In this document: positions 46,470 through 55,341 of the stretch, one piece after another | Layout of the letters: each line of letters begins with the position of its first letter | Position numbering within the stretch: position 1 is the stretch's first letter | Origin: Sphingobium phenoxybenzoativorans | Lineage (GTDB): Bacteria > Pseudomonadota > Alphaproteobacteria > Sphingomonadales > Sphingomonadaceae | DNA length: 64,000 bases | Reading direction: 5' to 3' | Assembly: GCF_001757355.1 (NCBI RefSeq) | Contig: NZ_MINO01000015.1 | Coordinates: 1-64,000 of the forward strand | Made by a program: the position numbers and the translations under genes | Notes under the pieces: model-generated | The model's database searches: none | The model's input: the letters and a program-made list of their open reading frames with translations, nothing else | Told to the model about the DNA's origin: nothing

Positions 46470-47108
46470 TCAGCCCTCCACCGGCGCGGCGTGGAGCGCC
46501 CTATAGTCCCGCTGCGCCTGCATGCCCGCATTTTCGGGCGCAGTCGTCCATGCCGGCGCGGCCGAGGGTATCGGGCAGGTGGCGTTGTCCAGTTCCAACA
46601 CCGACAGGACGCGGCCGAACCCCAGATAGATGACGCTCACCATCACCAGCAGTTCGAGGATCTGGGCATTATCGAAATGCCTGCGCAGAACGGCGAAATC
46701 CGCGTCGGTGACGCTGAAATGATCGGTGGCCAGCTTGGCGGCGAACTGGACGGCCACGGCCTCTGCGGGGCTGAGTTTTTCCTGGGTTTCCGGGTCATCG
46801 ATATATTCGGCGAGATCCTCGGAAATGGTGTCGGGCTGCTGGCGCGAGGCCTTGCACAACCTGCAGCCGGTGAAGGTCGCGATCCGCAGACGGACCAGCT
46901 CCTTCAACCGCGCCGGAAGGCGGGCAGGCACCCCTTCTCCATTGGCATGCCAGGGATAGTACCAGCCCATGAAGGATTGGATGAGTTCAGGCACGGGCGC
47001 GAAACCCTGCAACATGTTGACCATCATTGGGTCATGGCCATGCTCCTCGCTCATGCGCTGCAGGGAGGGCGGCAGATCTTGCGGTTCGCAGAGCGATATG
47101 CGGGCCAT
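46470..47108 (-). CDS. Carboxymuconolactone decarboxylase (AhpD-like) family protein
   Basis: 212 aa all-helical protein. The AhpD-type redox motif GCRLCKASR is near residue 82, preceded by LKELVRLRIATFT; the C-terminal half has a second helical repeat (VAVQFAAKLATDHFSV). The CxxC without a following CxxxH suggests a peroxidase/disulfide-reductase-like role rather than lactone decarboxylation, but this is inference. Part of the block inserted between secG and tpiA. Confidence 0.88.
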   Translation of the reverse strand: MARISLCEPQDLPPSLQRMSEEHGHDPMMVNMLQGFAPVPELIQSFMGWYYPWHANGEGVPARLPARLKELVRLRIATFTGCRLCKASRQQPDTISEDLAEYIDDPETQEKLSPAEAVAVQFAAKLATDHFSVTDADFAVLRRHFDNAQILELLVMVSVIYLGFGRVLSVLELDNATCPIPSAAPAWTTAPENAGMQAQRDYRALHAAPVEG

Positions 47109-47248
47109 TCTTGTCTTCTCCTGAATTATCGAAACGCTTTAGTCGTCGTCGGAAAATTCAGGGAAAGATCCACCTTAGTCAACGCACCAATTGACAGTCA
47201 TCTGCATGACTTTTCCACCAAGCGCGGAGGTTTCACGCCACTATGACC

Positions 47249-47294
47249 GCACAAACGGTCCCCCGGTCGGGCGGAGGCCCAGCCGGGGGACCGT
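47249..47294 (-). terminator. Terminator of the TonB receptor gene
   Basis: ACGGTCCCCCGG (47255-47266) and CCGGGGGACCGT (47283-47294) form a perfect 12-bp stem with a 16-base loop, 8 bases after the receptor stop on the minus strand. The following TTTGTG on that strand is a weak U-tract. Confidence 0.65.
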
Positions 47295-47301
47295 GCCTCG
47301 C

Positions 47302-49278
47302 CTATCCGCCGAATTTGAAGCGAATCCCGCCGTTCAGCACGAACCCGTCCGTCGGCGACCACACATCCGTCGTCCAGCGGCCATCCACCGCGCGGCGCGG
47401 CAGGAGCAATGGATCATAGCGGGTCTGGCGGACGTTCAGGATATTCTCCGCGTTCAGGAACAGGCTGATCTTGCCCAGGATCAGCTCGCCCATCATCCCC
47501 ATCTCGACATAGGGTTTGCTCGACTGGCGATAGGGATTGTTCTCCAGCGCCTGCCGCCCGGTATAATAGGTTTCCAGACCAATCCTGCCCTTGCCCGGCT
47601 TTTCCCATATGGCGACCAGTCCGCCGGTGTGGCGCGGCGTCAGCGGCGCGGGCTGACGCCCTGCCCCGGACAGCGCCGGTTCGGACGCATGAACATGCAC
47701 ATAGCTGCCGGTCAAGGTAATCTGCTGCCAGCGGTAACGGAGCAGAAGCTCCATGCCGCGCAGGCGCGTCTCTCCGGGCACATTGATCAGCCGCACGCGA
47801 TCGGGCTGACCCGCCCCGGTCGAACTGAAAGGGATCAGCCGGGTGCTGTCCTGAATGTTGGAGCCGAACAGCGTCACATTCGCCTCGACTGGTCCCTTGG
47901 CATAGCCGAAGTCCACCGAAGCGCCCTTGGCGGTCTCCGCCCTCACCCCGGCAAGCGGGTCCAGCCGGGATAGCCCAGCCGCCTCTATCTCATCGACAAA
48001 GGGCGTGGGCGCATAGAAACCCCGCCCGGCCGAGGCGCGGATCTTCCAGGGTCCCGGCCGGTACAGGGCCGAGAATCGTGGACTGAACTGCGTGCCATAT
48101 GCATTATGCGCATCCAGCCGCGCACTCCCGGCCAGGGTCAGATCGGGCGTCAAATCCTGCTCGACCTGACCGAATATGGCGGGGCTGGTGTAGCGGTAAT
48201 CGAAGGCGGGAAAGGTCCTTGACCGGTAACGGTCGGCCTGCACGGCGACACCGCCGATCCAGCTTGTCCCCGCGCCTTTGCCCGAAAGCGACGCCTCGCC
48301 GAACAAGGTGCTGTGACGGTCATTCTCAATCACCGCGCCAGAGCCGTGCCGATGCTTCTGGGTCATCGCCGAGGCGCGGATATTCACCGTGCCCAGCCCC
48401 TCGACCGGCATCTCCGCCGTCAACCCGGCGTCATAGCGCCGCGTATCCTGGGTCTGGGGAAAGGGCATGCCGTCGGGAGTCGTGCGCCCCTTGAGGGTGC
48501 CGCCCCGCCTGCTTTCATCCATCGCGCCGAGCGTAAGAAACGCCTTTCCTCCTTCGGCCCCTTCCCAGAACAGACGCGGGCGGACGGTCCAGCGATCATA
48601 ACCCGGCATGTCGATCCAGCCGTCACCGTCCAGGTCGCGGCGCGTTTGCCGGTGAACGCCGCCGGTGATCGATGCGCCCAGGCCCTCCGCGATCGGCCCG
48701 GCGACATAGGCGGTCGCATCCTGTCCGTCGCGGCTGGTGATGTTGAGCAGCGCCTCGCCCCCCAATGTGTCGGTGGGGCGGCGCGACACCAGATTGATGA
48801 CACCGCCCAGCGCCGAGGGACCATAGAGCGCAGACGCCGCCCCCTTGATCACCTCCACCTGGGCAAGGTCTGTCGGCGGTATCTGCAGCAAGCCGAGCGA
48901 AGCCGCCTGCCCGTACAGCGGCAGCCCATCCGCCAGCAATTGCGTGAAGCGCCCATCCATCCCCTGAATGCGGACATTGGACGCGCCCAGCGCCGGCGAA
49001 GTCACCTGCACCCGGACGCCGCCGGTCTCGCTGAGGATCATCGCCACATTGCCGGGCTTCATCAGCATCTTCTCCTCGATCTCCTCGCGATCGAGCACGT
49101 CGACACGGATCGGCTCGTCGGCCAGCCGTCGCCCGGAACGGGTCGCCTGAACGACGATTTCGCCACTTTCTTCTTCCTCGGTGCTCTCCTCATTGGCCTG
49201 CGCCATCGCCACTTGCGGTGCGGCAAGAAACGCCAGCGCCAATGCTCCCGTAGCGGGAACAAATGATATATATTTCAT
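47302..49278 (-). CDS. TonB-dependent outer-membrane receptor
   Basis: 658 aa. Signal peptide ends at VAMAQA; TonB-box-like EIVVQATRSGRRL follows an acidic linker; the plug domain (about 45-160) has VEVIKGAASALYGPSALGGVIN; a 22-strand barrel occupies the rest and ends in GIRFKFGG. It imports a metal complex or other scarce ligand using TonB energy. The ligand is unknown; a small Cys/His-rich secreted protein is encoded just upstream on the same strand, which hints at a metal. Confidence 0.94.
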   Translation of the reverse strand: MKYISFVPATGALALAFLAAPQVAMAQANEESTEEEESGEIVVQATRSGRRLADEPIRVDVLDREEIEEKMLMKPGNVAMILSETGGVRVQVTSPALGASNVRIQGMDGRFTQLLADGLPLYGQAASLGLLQIPPTDLAQVEVIKGAASALYGPSALGGVINLVSRRPTDTLGGEALLNITSRDGQDATAYVAGPIAEGLGASITGGVHRQTRRDLDGDGWIDMPGYDRWTVRPRLFWEGAEGGKAFLTLGAMDESRRGGTLKGRTTPDGMPFPQTQDTRRYDAGLTAEMPVEGLGTVNIRASAMTQKHRHGSGAVIENDRHSTLFGEASLSGKGAGTSWIGGVAVQADRYRSRTFPAFDYRYTSPAIFGQVEQDLTPDLTLAGSARLDAHNAYGTQFSPRFSALYRPGPWKIRASAGRGFYAPTPFVDEIEAAGLSRLDPLAGVRAETAKGASVDFGYAKGPVEANVTLFGSNIQDSTRLIPFSSTGAGQPDRVRLINVPGETRLRGMELLLRYRWQQITLTGSYVHVHASEPALSGAGRQPAPLTPRHTGGLVAIWEKPGKGRIGLETYYTGRQALENNPYRQSSKPYVEMGMMGELILGKISLFLNAENILNVRQTRYDPLLLPRRAVDGRWTTDVWSPTDGFVLNGGIRFKFGG

Positions 49279-49383
49279 ATAGATATCCTGAACCGTCGCC
49301 CGTCTGGAGACAGATGCGGGCGATCGCGGGCGCCAGTGCGCCCTTCCATGCCGTCCACTGGGAACGGCGCTACCGGTTTCAGG

Positions 49384-49695
49384 TCAGGCGCGCGGCGGCG
49401 GCGTGCGGGGCGGCAGGGCCATGCCAGACAAAGGCGTGGCGCAATGCGCAGGCTCCACCGCAGCGATCTTCGCCCGGCTGGGCAACCGCGTTTCCGCCGT
49501 CGCCGTAAAGGCGAGGCTGGCGGAACAGCACATATGCGGCAGGGGTGCCTTGTGCGAACGGGATTCGGAATGGCAGGGCAGCGTGGCGTGCACGGCGTCC
49601 GACGACGGCGGCGTGCTCGACACCGCCGGTTCAAGCACGCTCATCTGCCCCAGCAACAGCAGCAGCGCCATCAGGATTTGGCCGATCCGGTTCAC
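49384..49695 (-). CDS. Small secreted Cys/His-rich protein upstream of the TonB receptor
   Basis: 103 aa, not recognised. A signal-peptide-like N-terminus (MNRIGQILMALLLLLGQMSV) precedes a CHSESRSHKAPLPHMCC segment (about residues 41-57) with three Cys and three His, which could bind a metal, and a Pro-rich tail. It is 105 bases upstream of the TonB receptor on the same strand, so probably co-transcribed. The layout resembles DUF2946-type proteins found near copper receptors, but the similarity is weak. Confidence 0.55.
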   Translation of the reverse strand: MNRIGQILMALLLLLGQMSVLEPAVSSTPPSSDAVHATLPCHSESRSHKAPLPHMCCSASLAFTATAETRLPSRAKIAAVEPAHCATPLSGMALPPRTPPPRA

Positions 49696-49742
49696 AGATG
49701 CGCCTTAGCCGCCAAATCAGCGCTGCTCAACGATTTGCTGCA

Positions 49743-50483
49743 TCAGCCCGCAGCGGCGATCACCGGCGCGAATTTGCCTGCCGTCAGGCTCGCGCCGCCG
49801 ACCAGGCCGCCGTCGACATCCGCAATGGCCATCAACTCCGCGGCATTCTCGCCGTTCATTGAGCCGCCATAGAGGATGCGCATGCCGTCCGCGTCTGCGC
49901 CGATCTTCGTTGCAAGGGCCGCGCGCAGGGCGACATGCATGGTCTCCACCGCCTCCATCGTCGGAATGCGGCCCGTGCCGATCGCCCAGATCGGCTCATA
50001 GGCGATGGCCAGCCACTCCGCCGCAGCCCCCTCCGGCAGCGAGGCCAGCAATTGCGCCGACACCACGCTCTCGGCACTGCCCGCATCGCGCACGTCCAGG
50101 CTCTCGCCCACGCACAATATGACCTTCAGCCCCTCCGCGTTGGCGGCCAGAGCCTTCGCGGCGATGTCTGCGTCAGTCTCGCCCTGGTCCATGCGCCGTT
50201 CGCTATGGCCGACAATGACCCAGCCCGCGCCCGCTTCCTTCAGCATCGCGGCGGAAACGCATCCCGTATGCGCGCCGCTCGCCTTCTGATGGCAATCCTG
50301 CCCACCGATGAAGGCGGCGCCCGACACGCCGCTTGCCGCTTCGATCAGGGTCGCGGGTACGCACAATCCTACCTCGACCGCCGGATGCTGGCCCGCCAGT
50401 TCCCCGATCGCCGCGATCTCAGGCAATTGGGCGCGCAGCCCGTTCATCTTCCAGTTGCCGACAACCAGCTTGCGCCTGCCCAT
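49743..50483 (-). CDS. tpiA: Triose-phosphate isomerase
   Basis: 246 aa TIM barrel. N-terminal VVGNWKMNG carries the catalytic Asn/Lys, VIVGHSERR the catalytic His, and AYEPIWAIGTG the catalytic Glu. Interconverts dihydroxyacetone phosphate and glyceraldehyde-3-phosphate. It is divergent from the PpiD-like gene. The downstream genes on its strand are the accessory block rather than the usual secG. Confidence 0.97.
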   Translation of the reverse strand: MGRRKLVVGNWKMNGLRAQLPEIAAIGELAGQHPAVEVGLCVPATLIEAASGVSGAAFIGGQDCHQKASGAHTGCVSAAMLKEAGAGWVIVGHSERRMDQGETDADIAAKALAANAEGLKVILCVGESLDVRDAGSAESVVSAQLLASLPEGAAAEWLAIAYEPIWAIGTGRIPTMEAVETMHVALRAALATKIGADADGMRILYGGSMNGENAAELMAIADVDGGLVGGASLTAGKFAPVIAAAG

Positions 50484-50625
50484 GAGCCTTCTTCTCCTGC
50501 ACGAGAGGGTGAATGATGGGAGCGGCGATAGCGTCTGATGCCCACATGTCCAGTAACCGCTTGATGCTTCTCCCCAAGCGGCCTAGTGGGTGACCCGTAA
50601 CGATACAGCCATTTCCGGACCCCCG

Positions 50626-52593
50626 ATGCTCAGTTTTTTCCGCCGTTTTCTTGGATCGAAGGTCGGCACATGGATCGCCCTCGGCTTCCTGGCCATCATC
50701 GGCATCGCCTTTGCGATGGGCGATATCACCGGCAACAGCCAGGGCGGCGGGATCACCAGCCTGTTCGGCGGCGCGGGAAGCAACGCCGCCAAGGTAAACG
50801 GATCGGCCCTCTCCTCCGCCGACCTGCAAAGCCGGTCGCAGCGCGTTTTCGAGCAGGAGCGCCGCAATAATCCGACATTGCAGATCGCATCCTTCCTCGC
50901 CCAGGGCGGCGTCGACCAGGTTTATGATCAGCTTGTTGCGGGCCTTTCCATCGCCGCCTTCGGCAAGAATGAGGGGATGAGCGTCAGCAAGCGGATGGTC
51001 GACGGGCAGATCGCCGCCATCCCGGCTTTCCAGGACGCATCGGGCAATTTCAGCGAAGACATCTTCCGCCGCGCTCTGGCCGGCCAGAATGTCAGCGAGA
51101 AGCTGCTGCGCGACGACATTACCCAGGAAATCATGGGCAAGCAGGTGGTGGGTCCGGCAACTCTGGGCGTCCGCCTGCCGGACAGCCTTGTCCTGCCCTA
51201 TGCCTCGCTGCTGCTGGAGGCGCGCGCAGGACGCATCGCTGCGATTCCTTCCGAAGCCTTCGTACCGGCCACTGCACCCACCGATGCGCAGCTTGCCGCC
51301 TATTACAAGGCCAATGCCGGGCGCTATACGATCCCCGAACAGCGCCGCCTCCGCTATGCCGTGATCGACCTGTCGCGCTTCGCCGCCGCTGCACAGCCGA
51401 GCGACGCGGAAATCGGCAAATATTACAATGACAACAAGACCGCCTATGCCGCGACCGAGACGCGCAGCTTCGAGCAGTTGATCCTGCCGACCGAAGCCGC
51501 CGCCAAGACCGTCGCGGCGGACGTTGCGGGTGGCAAGACCCTCGCCGCGGCTGCGCAGTCGGCTGGCCTGTCCGTCTCGACCCTGACGGGCCAGACACAG
51601 GCGCAGCTTGCCGCCACCTCCTCCGCCGCCATCGCTGCCCAGGGTTTCACCGCTCCGCAGGGCGGCCTGGTCGGCCCCGTCCGCGCCCCGCTTGGCTGGA
51701 GCCTGCTGCGCGTCACCGCCATCGACCGCAAGCCTGCCCAGACGCTGGATCAGGTGCGCCCGCAAATCACCGAGACGCTGCGCGGCCAGAAAGAACAGGC
51801 TCTGCTCTCCGACTTTACCGGCAAGATCGAGGATCAGATCGGCAATGGCGCGACCTTCGACGAGGCGGTGAAGGATAATGGCCTGACTATTGAGACCACG
51901 CCGCTGCTCGTCTCCAACGGCCAGAATGTCGAGGATCAGGCATATAAGGCCAGCCCGGACGTGCTGCCGCTGTTGAAACCCGGTTTCGACATGGCCGCCG
52001 ATGACGATGCGCAGATCGTGCCCATCGTTCAGGACAAGCGCTATGCCTTGCTCAAGGTGGGCGATATCGCCGCCGCCGCGCCGCCGCCGCTGGTCAAGGT
52101 TCGCGAACTGGTTGTCGCGCAATACAAACTCTCTCAGGGCGCGATCAAGGCGAAGGCGGTTGCCGAACAGATTCGCGCAAAGGTCGCCAAGGGCGCAAAG
52201 CTGGAGGAAGCGCTTGCCGCCGCCGGCGTGCCCCTGCCCCCGGTTCAGAAGGCCGCGGGCCGCCGCGCCGACCTGATGCGTGGCGACAAGGCGCCGCCTC
52301 CCCCGCTGGCGCTGATGTTCAACATGGCGAAGGGCACGATCAAGGCGCTGCCCATCGGCCAGGATCGCGGTTACTTCCTCGTCCAGCTTGACCAGGTTCA
52401 GCAGGAAGACGCCGCAGGGCAGCCGCAACTGGTGGAACAGGTGCGCGGTCAGCTCGGCAATGTCGTCGGCAATGAATATGCCCAGCAGTTCGAGAAGGCG
52501 ATCGAGAAGGACCTGAAGGTCGCCCGCAACATGACCGTCGTCACCAGCGTAAAGCAGGAACTGCGCCGCGCCAATGGCGGCGGCGAGCAATAA
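50626..52593 (+). CDS. PpiD-like membrane-anchored peptidyl-prolyl isomerase/foldase
   Basis: 655 aa from ATG 50626 (MLSFFRRFLGSKVGTWIALGFLAI); the frame opens 12 codons earlier with a GTG. One N-terminal membrane helix, a SurA_N/chaperone domain (about 45-210), and a parvulin-like region in the middle that is poorly conserved, then a second, more degenerate one. Such SurA/PpiD proteins assist outer-membrane and periplasmic protein folding. trpE follows after 14 bases on the same strand, a pairing common in sphingomonads. Confidence 0.92.
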   Translation: MLSFFRRFLGSKVGTWIALGFLAIIGIAFAMGDITGNSQGGGITSLFGGAGSNAAKVNGSALSSADLQSRSQRVFEQERRNNPTLQIASFLAQGGVDQVYDQLVAGLSIAAFGKNEGMSVSKRMVDGQIAAIPAFQDASGNFSEDIFRRALAGQNVSEKLLRDDITQEIMGKQVVGPATLGVRLPDSLVLPYASLLLEARAGRIAAIPSEAFVPATAPTDAQLAAYYKANAGRYTIPEQRRLRYAVIDLSRFAAAAQPSDAEIGKYYNDNKTAYAATETRSFEQLILPTEAAAKTVAADVAGGKTLAAAAQSAGLSVSTLTGQTQAQLAATSSAAIAAQGFTAPQGGLVGPVRAPLGWSLLRVTAIDRKPAQTLDQVRPQITETLRGQKEQALLSDFTGKIEDQIGNGATFDEAVKDNGLTIETTPLLVSNGQNVEDQAYKASPDVLPLLKPGFDMAADDDAQIVPIVQDKRYALLKVGDIAAAAPPPLVKVRELVVAQYKLSQGAIKAKAVAEQIRAKVAKGAKLEEALAAAGVPLPPVQKAAGRRADLMRGDKAPPPPLALMFNMAKGTIKALPIGQDRGYFLVQLDQVQQEDAAGQPQLVEQVRGQLGNVVGNEYAQQFEKAIEKDLKVARNMTVVTSVKQELRRANGGGEQ

Positions 52594-52607
52594 GCCGGTC
52601 CGGGGGA

Positions 52608-54137
52608 ATGCGCGACACCGACAGGCAGGCCATGGATCGCGCCCGCTCCGCTCTGGCGGCGGGCCGGTCCGCCTTCGTCTGGCGGCGGCAGATCGCGGAC
52701 ACCGACACGCCCATTTCCGCCGCGCTCAAGCTGATGGAGCAGGACCGGGGCGATTTCCTGCTGGAATCGGTGGAGGGCGGCGCAGTGCGTGGCCGCTACA
52801 GCCTGATCGGGCTTGCGCCTGACCTTGTTTTCCGCGCCGTCGGCGACAAGGCGGAGGTGAACCGCCACTGGGCCACCGATCGGGACGCTTTCGTCACCCA
52901 GCCTCAGGGCGCGCTTGCCGAACTGCGCGCGCTTGTCGCCGAATGCCGGGCGGAATTGGACCCGGACCTGCCGCCTGCCCTCTCCTGCCTTGTCGGCCAT
53001 GCTGGCTATGAAACTGTCGGGCTGGTCGAGAAGCTGCCGCGCCCGGCGGAAAATCCCATCGGCGTGCCCGACATGCTGTTCGTGCGTCCAACCGTGATCC
53101 TGGTGTTCGACCGGTTGGCCGACATCCTGTTCCTGGTCGCGCCGGTCTGGGCCGATTCCACCCTTGATCCCCGGTCTGATCCCGACCGGGCGATTGCCGC
53201 CGCGCTTGACCGGATCGACGCCACCGCGGCGCGCCTGGCCGGTCCGGTGCCGGATACCGCCCCGGCCGCCGATCCCGCCGAGATCATCGTTACGCCAGTG
53301 CTGCCCGAAGGCCGCTATGGCGAGATGGTTGCGCGGGCGAAGGATTATATCGTCGCGGGCGACATATTTCAGGTCGTGCTGGCGCAGCGCTTCACCAGCC
53401 CCTTCACCCTGCCGCCGATCGCGCTCTACCGCGCGCTTCGCCGCATCAACCCCTCGCCCTTCCTCTATTATCTCGACATGCCGGGCTTCGCCCTGATCGG
53501 CTCCAGCCCGGAAATTCTGGTGCGGATGCGCGACGGAGAGGTCACGATTCGCCCGATTGCGGGCACCCGGCCGCGCGGCAAGACCGCGATCGAGGACGCC
53601 GCAAACCGGGAAAGCCTGCTCGCCGATCCCAAGGAACGCGCCGAGCATCTGATGCTGCTGGACCTGGGCCGGAATGATGTCGGCCGGGTCGCTGCCCCCG
53701 GCACGGTGAAGGTGACGGAAAGCTATACCGTCGAATTTTACAGCCACGTCATGCATATCGTCTCCAATGTGGTCGGCCGCCTCGCGCCGGGGAAGGATGC
53801 GCTGGACGCCCTGTTCGCGGGCTTCCCGGCAGGCACGGTCTCCGGCGCGCCCAAAGTCCGCGCCTGCGAGATTATCGCCGAGCTGGAGAGCGAAACGCGC
53901 GGCGCCTATGCGGGCGCGGTCGGTTATTTCGGACCAGACGGCAATATGGATAGCTGCATCGTCCTGCGCACCGCCGTATTGAAGGACGGCGTCATGCACG
54001 TCCAGGCAGGCGCCGGGATCGTCGCCGACAGCGACTCCGTCTACGAGCAGCGCGAATGTGAGGCGAAATCCGGCGCGCTCCTGGCCGCCGCCCGCGAAGC
54101 CGTCATCCTCGCACGGGAAGCGAAGTTCGGCCAATAA
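52608..54137 (+). CDS. trpE: Anthranilate synthase component I
   Basis: 509 aa. Chorismate-utilising enzyme making anthranilate with TrpG. Substrate and inhibitor motifs include LLESVEGG and GRYSLIGLAPD near the N-terminus (tryptophan feedback site); the catalytic part has PSPFLYYLDMPGFALIGSSPEI, RPIAGTRPRGKT and a HLMLLDLGRNDVGRV block, ending with AGAGIVADSD. A second start at 52632 is possible. trpG, trpD and trpC, often next in sphingomonads, are absent; a convergent gene follows. Confidence 0.97.
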   Translation: MRDTDRQAMDRARSALAAGRSAFVWRRQIADTDTPISAALKLMEQDRGDFLLESVEGGAVRGRYSLIGLAPDLVFRAVGDKAEVNRHWATDRDAFVTQPQGALAELRALVAECRAELDPDLPPALSCLVGHAGYETVGLVEKLPRPAENPIGVPDMLFVRPTVILVFDRLADILFLVAPVWADSTLDPRSDPDRAIAAALDRIDATAARLAGPVPDTAPAADPAEIIVTPVLPEGRYGEMVARAKDYIVAGDIFQVVLAQRFTSPFTLPPIALYRALRRINPSPFLYYLDMPGFALIGSSPEILVRMRDGEVTIRPIAGTRPRGKTAIEDAANRESLLADPKERAEHLMLLDLGRNDVGRVAAPGTVKVTESYTVEFYSHVMHIVSNVVGRLAPGKDALDALFAGFPAGTVSGAPKVRACEIIAELESETRGAYAGAVGYFGPDGNMDSCIVLRTAVLKDGVMHVQAGAGIVADSDSVYEQRECEAKSGALLAAAREAVILAREAKFGQ

Positions 54138-54146
54138 TCCCTTGGC

Positions 54147-54935
54147 CTATTGCATATCGATGGATGCCAGCCAGCGGCGCATATTCGCCGCCAATATGCG
54201 CGCGCGCTCAAACGGGTCCGTGTATCGCCTTTCCCAGGTGATCGATCGCACCTCATTGCTCAGCGGAATGCCCGGCGGTAGCGCCCGATAGAAATCGCCG
54301 AGCGGCAATTGGCCCTCGCCAATGTCCAGCCGGTTATGCCGCGCCTCCTCAAGCAGCAGTTCCGGCGTGGGGTTGGCGGGGGGCGGCCCGGCGTCGCAAA
54401 TCTGCGCGAAGGGCAGGATGGCGGCGGGGATACGCTTCAGATCGGCCGGCGCCCCCCCGCTCCGGGCGAGATGGATGGGATCGGGAAGGATATCGACGCC
54501 GCCCCCGGCGCGCGACACCGCGGCCAGGGCCGCATCCACATCCCGAACGGCGGTGAAAGCGCCAAATTCCAGACCCGGGCGAACCCCGGACGGCCGCGCC
54601 ATTTGGGCCAGCTCCGCCAGCAGATCGGCGGCCCGGTCTCCGTCCCGTTCCATGCTGACGACGATCAGATAGGGCAGACCAATGTCGGACGCGATGTCGA
54701 TCAGCCTCCGTTCACGATCGCCGACAGCCTCCCCCATTCGGATCACTTCCGCCTCCAGGGGCGCAACGCCGGTCTGGGCGAATGCGTTGCGGACCTCGCG
54801 CGTCATGGCCGGCGTCCAGCGGTCCAGATCGATATAGACGCCCGCCATATCGAACCCGGCCGCCCCGGCAGCACGCACCACATCGTCCGGCTCAAGCTCA
54901 CGCACGACCTGCGCCTCAAGCCCGATCCTGTTCAT
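54147..54935 (-). CDS. Xylose-isomerase-like TIM-barrel protein
   Basis: 262 aa from ATG 54935, 8 bases after GGAGGGG; the longer frame is not needed. AP-endonuclease-2/sugar isomerase family: EPDDVVRAAGAAGFD, VSMERDGDR, RPGLEFGAFTAVRDVDAAL and GVDILPDPIHL. It probably isomerises a sugar or polyol or acts on a related metabolite; no neighbour gives the substrate. An A/T-rich stretch near 54990-55018 may be its promoter. Confidence 0.85.
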   Translation of the reverse strand: MNRIGLEAQVVRELEPDDVVRAAGAAGFDMAGVYIDLDRWTPAMTREVRNAFAQTGVAPLEAEVIRMGEAVGDRERRLIDIASDIGLPYLIVVSMERDGDRAADLLAELAQMARPSGVRPGLEFGAFTAVRDVDAALAAVSRAGGGVDILPDPIHLARSGGAPADLKRIPAAILPFAQICDAGPPPANPTPELLLEEARHNRLDIGEGQLPLGDFYRALPPGIPLSNEVRSITWERRYTDPFERARILAANMRRWLASIDMQ

Positions 54936-55270
54936 GCCGTCCGCCCCTCCGATTCCTCGCCTGACATTGATCCTATGCGTGCTGTCGCGAATAAAATAAA
55001 GCAATTGCCTTATTATTTAGAAGGGCAGCGGAGCAACCATCGCTGTATCGGGCGCCGCTTGGGTTTACGCATTTACCGGCGTGCTAGCGGTGGGAAACCT
55101 ACCGTCTGCCATTGGAGTTTGTAGAGATATATGCGTTGAACCCAGGGCGGCCTTGCGTTTCACAAGCCTGCGACCATAACGTCATCTATACCGGTTCAAG
55201 ACCGGCATGGCGGCAATGGCTGGGCCGTCATAGCCCGTCCTTTGCCGCCCCCTCGCTTCAGCCACATTCC
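54936..55270. other. Intergenic stretch with a nested hairpin
   Basis: No gene is visible. CCGGT-TCAAG-ACCGG (about 55189-55203) is followed by a stem GGCGGCAA (55209-55216)/TTGCCGCC (55242-55249) that encloses GGGC (55222-55225)/GCCC (55233-55236). No U-tract follows on either strand, so it is not an obvious terminator. The left part contains the presumed promoter of the TIM-barrel gene. Confidence 0.4.
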
Positions 55271-55306
55271 AAAAGAAAAACCGGCGACCCTTTCGGATCG
55301 CCGGTT
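55271..55306 (-). terminator. Intrinsic terminator of ctrA
   Basis: On the minus strand AACCGGCGA (55306-55298) pairs with TCGCCGGTT (55287-55279) around a GA-rich loop and is followed by a TTTTTCTTTT tract (55280-55271). It lies 36 bases after the ctrA stop. Confidence 0.9.
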
Positions 55307-55341
55307 CTCACCCCCGGAGTAACTGTTGCGCGTCAGCCGTT

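Noticed and set aside
45700..49740. Accessory block as an integrated mobile element
   Set aside because: No integrase, transposase, attachment-site repeat or clear base-composition shift is visible.
55189..55249. Nested hairpin as a transfer-messenger or 6S RNA
   Set aside because: No matching core sequence or size; only generic secondary structure.
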